Below, in pieces: positions 61,794-64,000 of a stretch of DNA of 64,000 nt (the stretch's first letter is position 1; the number at the start of each line of letters is the position of its first letter). The stretch is from CAWULT01 sp963923455 (GTDB taxonomy: Bacteria > Acidobacteriota > Vicinamibacteria > Vicinamibacterales > UBA2999): NCBI GenBank assembly GCA_963923455.1, contig CAWULT010000006.1:10834-74833 (forward strand). The letters are read 5' to 3'. Under the pieces are notes generated by a model that was not told the origin of the DNA, made no database searches, and saw only the letters and a program-made list of their open reading frames with translations. A program made the position numbers and the translations under genes.

Positions 61794-63728
61794 TCATAGA
61801 AGCTGCAAACCGGCGGCATCCAGGGCGCGACGCACTCGCACGCTCGTCAGTGGCCTGTCGAGCACAGCGGTCGCGCCAGCAGTCATATACTCAGTGTGGG
61901 CATAGCTGGTGAGGATATCGTTCACGAGGATGATCGGTACACGATCCCACCTGGGCCATCTTCGGACCGAACGAATAGTGTCGGTCGATTCGCGAAGCGA
62001 GCTTCCAGCGGACAAGACGACTAGCGCTGGAACCCCTGCCAAAGCAGGCAACTGTGGGGGCCGTGCAACCGTCCAAGACGGCACCTGACTGACGACACCA
62101 CGGAAAGACGCGACGACCGTATCGATGTCTGAAGGCTCATCGAATACGGCGACTATTCCATCGCACACGTCCAGGGCAGCGGCAGGCCTCACCATCGAGG
62201 CGAGGTATTCGACGTGTGGATCCCGAACGGCAGTCGAAGGCTGCCTGACCGGCACCTTGAGGAAGAAGCGGCTGCCCGGCCCGTCGGCCGCACCTATGCC
62301 ACCGCCGTGCAAACGTACCAGGCGATGAGCAAGAGCGAAACCAAGGCCAGTGCCACTGTGAGGCCCGCCAGGCCTCTCTTGCAGTTGGACCAATGCCTCG
62401 AAGATCTCAGAGTGGTTAGCAATCGACAGACCAGGGCCTTGGCCGACCACGGTGAACGTCAGGGTCTCTGAGTCGTCTTCTGTGACAACTTCCAGCAAGA
62501 TCTCCGAACGAGGCGTGGAGAACTTTATCGCGTTGTCGAGTAGGCAGACCACGGCCCGTTGTAGCAGCCCCGCATCCGCATCGAGACGAGTCGCTCTTGC
62601 GTCAAGAGCCACCCGAAAGGTGACCTGCCGTTCAGCGGCGCGCTGACGAACGGCAGACAGGCTCGACTCGCACAGGTCGGCCAATACGGTCGGAGCCGGT
62701 TCAAACGTCAGCCGTCCTGCGTCAGCGTTGGCCAGGTCGAGGATGTCGCTGATGCGGCTCAGCAGTGAGAGAGCCGAGTGATGAATGGCGTTGGCGCCCC
62801 TTCGAACTCGCTCATCGATTGGGCCGTACACGCCTTCGGCCAAGGCCTCGGACACACCCAGAATCGACGCGAGCGGCGTCCGCAACTCGTGGCTCATGCC
62901 CCCAAGGAACTCGTCCCTCAGCTGGGCTGTCCGTACGAGCCGTGCGTTGAGCTCGCGCATCAGCTCGCCCTCTTGTCGCAAGATCGTCTCGAGCGGGGAG
63001 CACTCCGTATCATCACGGACAGCCAGAAGAAATTGCGTCGCCGACGCTGAATCAGCCCGATAGGCACGAATCGAGACGGGTCGTCGCCCCGATGGGGTTT
63101 CGGCAATCATCGCGATGCTCTGCGTGCCGGTCTCCGCAGACCGCCTGGCGAGGTCGACGATGTCGCCTGGTGATCCAATGCCATCGAGCAGCGCACCCCG
63201 CAAGGGCTCTCGATCACCATGCAGGAGCACCTTCAACTGGTGGTTCGCTCGCACGCACCTCCCATCTGCGCCTACGAGGGCGAGCGCTTCGGGGGAGTCG
63301 TCGAACATTGTCGCAATCTGCGCGAGGCCTCGCGTCAGATGCTTCCTTTCCTCCACCTCCAGCGTGACGTCCCGGCAGATTCCGCGCCAGACGACGCCCT
63401 GGGACGTTTCGACCAGCCGCGCACGGCAGGAAACCCATCGCTGGCCGCCATTCTCGTCGGGGGTCCGGTAGGCGACCTGACACGGGTCCCCCTGCGCCAT
63501 GCAACGCCGAAATGCGGAGACCACGTCGCGTCGGTCTGCCCGTACGACCCGGCGAAGGACGGCCGCCAAGCTGCCGTTGAAATCGCCGCCGACGCCGTGC
63601 ATCTCGCAGGCCCGGACGTCCCCACTGAACAGCCGTTGTTCGGCCGCGTAAGTCCACACGGCGATCCCTTCGGTCTCCACTACGAAGTGCAGAAGTTCAG
63701 CGGTGGGCACGGCCTGGGTATTCGTCAC
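61794..63728 (-). CDS. Hybrid sensor histidine kinase with PAS domains and a degenerate receiver
   Basis: A 644-residue soluble kinase with no membrane segment. Two PAS-like domains cover about 12-125 and 135-245. The HisKA domain has H280 in GGMSHELRTPLASIL, the N box is LLDNAIKFS (N399), and G2 is GTGLGFAL (459-466). The G1 box reads VVGQGPGL, so the ATP-contacting Asp is Gly429. A receiver-like domain (about 523-640) has acidic residues D530/E531, but the phospho-acceptor position is S573 and the conserved Lys is R625. The GC content is clearly lower than elsewhere in the window. The IS lies 36 bases beyond its stop. Confidence 0.88.
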   Translation of the reverse strand: MTNTQAVPTAELLHFVVETEGIAVWTYAAEQRLFSGDVRACEMHGVGGDFNGSLAAVLRRVVRADRRDVVSAFRRCMAQGDPCQVAYRTPDENGGQRWVSCRARLVETSQGVVWRGICRDVTLEVEERKHLTRGLAQIATMFDDSPEALALVGADGRCVRANHQLKVLLHGDREPLRGALLDGIGSPGDIVDLARRSAETGTQSIAMIAETPSGRRPVSIRAYRADSASATQFLLAVRDDTECSPLETILRQEGELMRELNARLVRTAQLRDEFLGGMSHELRTPLASILGVSEALAEGVYGPIDERVRRGANAIHHSALSLLSRISDILDLANADAGRLTFEPAPTVLADLCESSLSAVRQRAAERQVTFRVALDARATRLDADAGLLQRAVVCLLDNAIKFSTPRSEILLEVVTEDDSETLTFTVVGQGPGLSIANHSEIFEALVQLQERPGGPHSGTGLGFALAHRLVRLHGGGIGAADGPGSRFFLKVPVRQPSTAVRDPHVEYLASMVRPAAALDVCDGIVAVFDEPSDIDTVVASFRGVVSQVPSWTVARPPQLPALAGVPALVVLSAGSSLRESTDTIRSVRRWPRWDRVPIILVNDILTSYAHTEYMTAGATAVLDRPLTSVRVRRALDAAGLQLL

Positions 63729-63802
63729 GTTTACGAAACTCCGCGAGTAGAGTTAGTCCCCTCTGCAATCGCTATTTCAGGTTAGATCAGAGCGGGGGCT
63801 TG

Positions 63803-63866
63803 TTTCGTAAAAGCTTAGTCAATTTTGCAGCCGATTTCGTACAAGCTAAGTTAATTTTGTAGCCGA
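63803..63866. repeat. Two tandem 32-bp repeats
   Basis: Units at 63803-63834 and 63835-63866 match at 28 of 32 positions; both start TTTCGTA, contain AATTTTG and end AGCCGA. They are AT-rich and directly abut. A TG dinucleotide (63801-63802) precedes the first unit, so this may be the terminus of a transposon with repeated transposase-binding sites (as in IS21-type ends). The interior would lie beyond the window. Confidence 0.6.
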
Positions 63867-64000
63867 TGGGGCGGCGTGTCCGCGTCAGATGGGGTGACGT
63901 CTCCCCGGAAAACGACGGCAGTCGAAACTAGAGGAAGATAGCGGCTGACGTTGCCCCCATTACCAGACGGGTGCAAGTTGGAGCGGGGCCGCTTCTGACG

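Overview
The window is a high-GC bacterial chromosome segment packed with genes, many in operons with 1-11 base overlaps. Two very large outer-membrane receptors with an N-terminal carboxypeptidase-regulatory-like domain (Oar-like), DUF6152-type 'AHHSF' secreted proteins, addAB recombination genes and a class II photolyase together suggest an Acidobacteriota of the Vicinamibacteria type. This is inferred from gene content only; there is no rRNA in the window to confirm it.

Layout. 1-6300: tail of a nitronate monooxygenase-like gene, a DUF4188 protein, then a minus-strand operon with Mrp (Fe-S carrier ATPase) and an M16 peptidase pair, followed by small membrane and zinc-binding proteins. 6480-14280: addA-addB plus a third secreted-protein gene in one overlapping operon. 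14500-19650: class II photolyase, YbgA-like DUF523/DUF1722, SRPBCC and lipocalin genes, diverging from an XRE-cupin regulator. 19800-26330: tRNA-Ala(GGC), an MFS carrier, a TonB-dependent receptor coupled to two tandem AhpD-like genes, and a MobA-like nucleotidyltransferase. 26400-31390: a cold-shock gene with a clear promoter and terminator, then a minus-strand run of erpA, a Fur-ferritin fusion, a PHP phosphoesterase and a degenerate ABC ATPase, and a class I fumarase.

31400-42850: a secreted methyltransferase, bioY, thiD, a DUF6152-like protein, moaE-moaD-prfA-prmC-HIT, a beta-hydroxyacid dehydrogenase, a lone attC-like palindrome in front of a glycine-rich secreted protein, and a HAD plus second M16-pair operon. 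42880-48500: ileS-lspA-lgt-rluD-nudix, joining isoleucyl-tRNA synthesis to lipoprotein maturation. 48520-56800: lon, dksA, a Cys-rich protein, rpmB-ridA, relA/spoT and a TPR lipoprotein. 57000-60410: a second TonB-dependent receptor. 60551-61757: a complete IS3-family (IS407-like) element with 4-bp target duplication and frameshift heptamer. 61794-64000: a lower-GC hybrid histidine kinase with altered signalling residues and a 32-bp tandem repeat that may be a transposon end.

The most unusual items are the Fur-ferritin fusion next to a Walker-less ABC protein, the lone attC-like site, the repeated placement of -10 boxes 6-8 bases before start codons (leaderless transcripts), and the right-hand mobile region.
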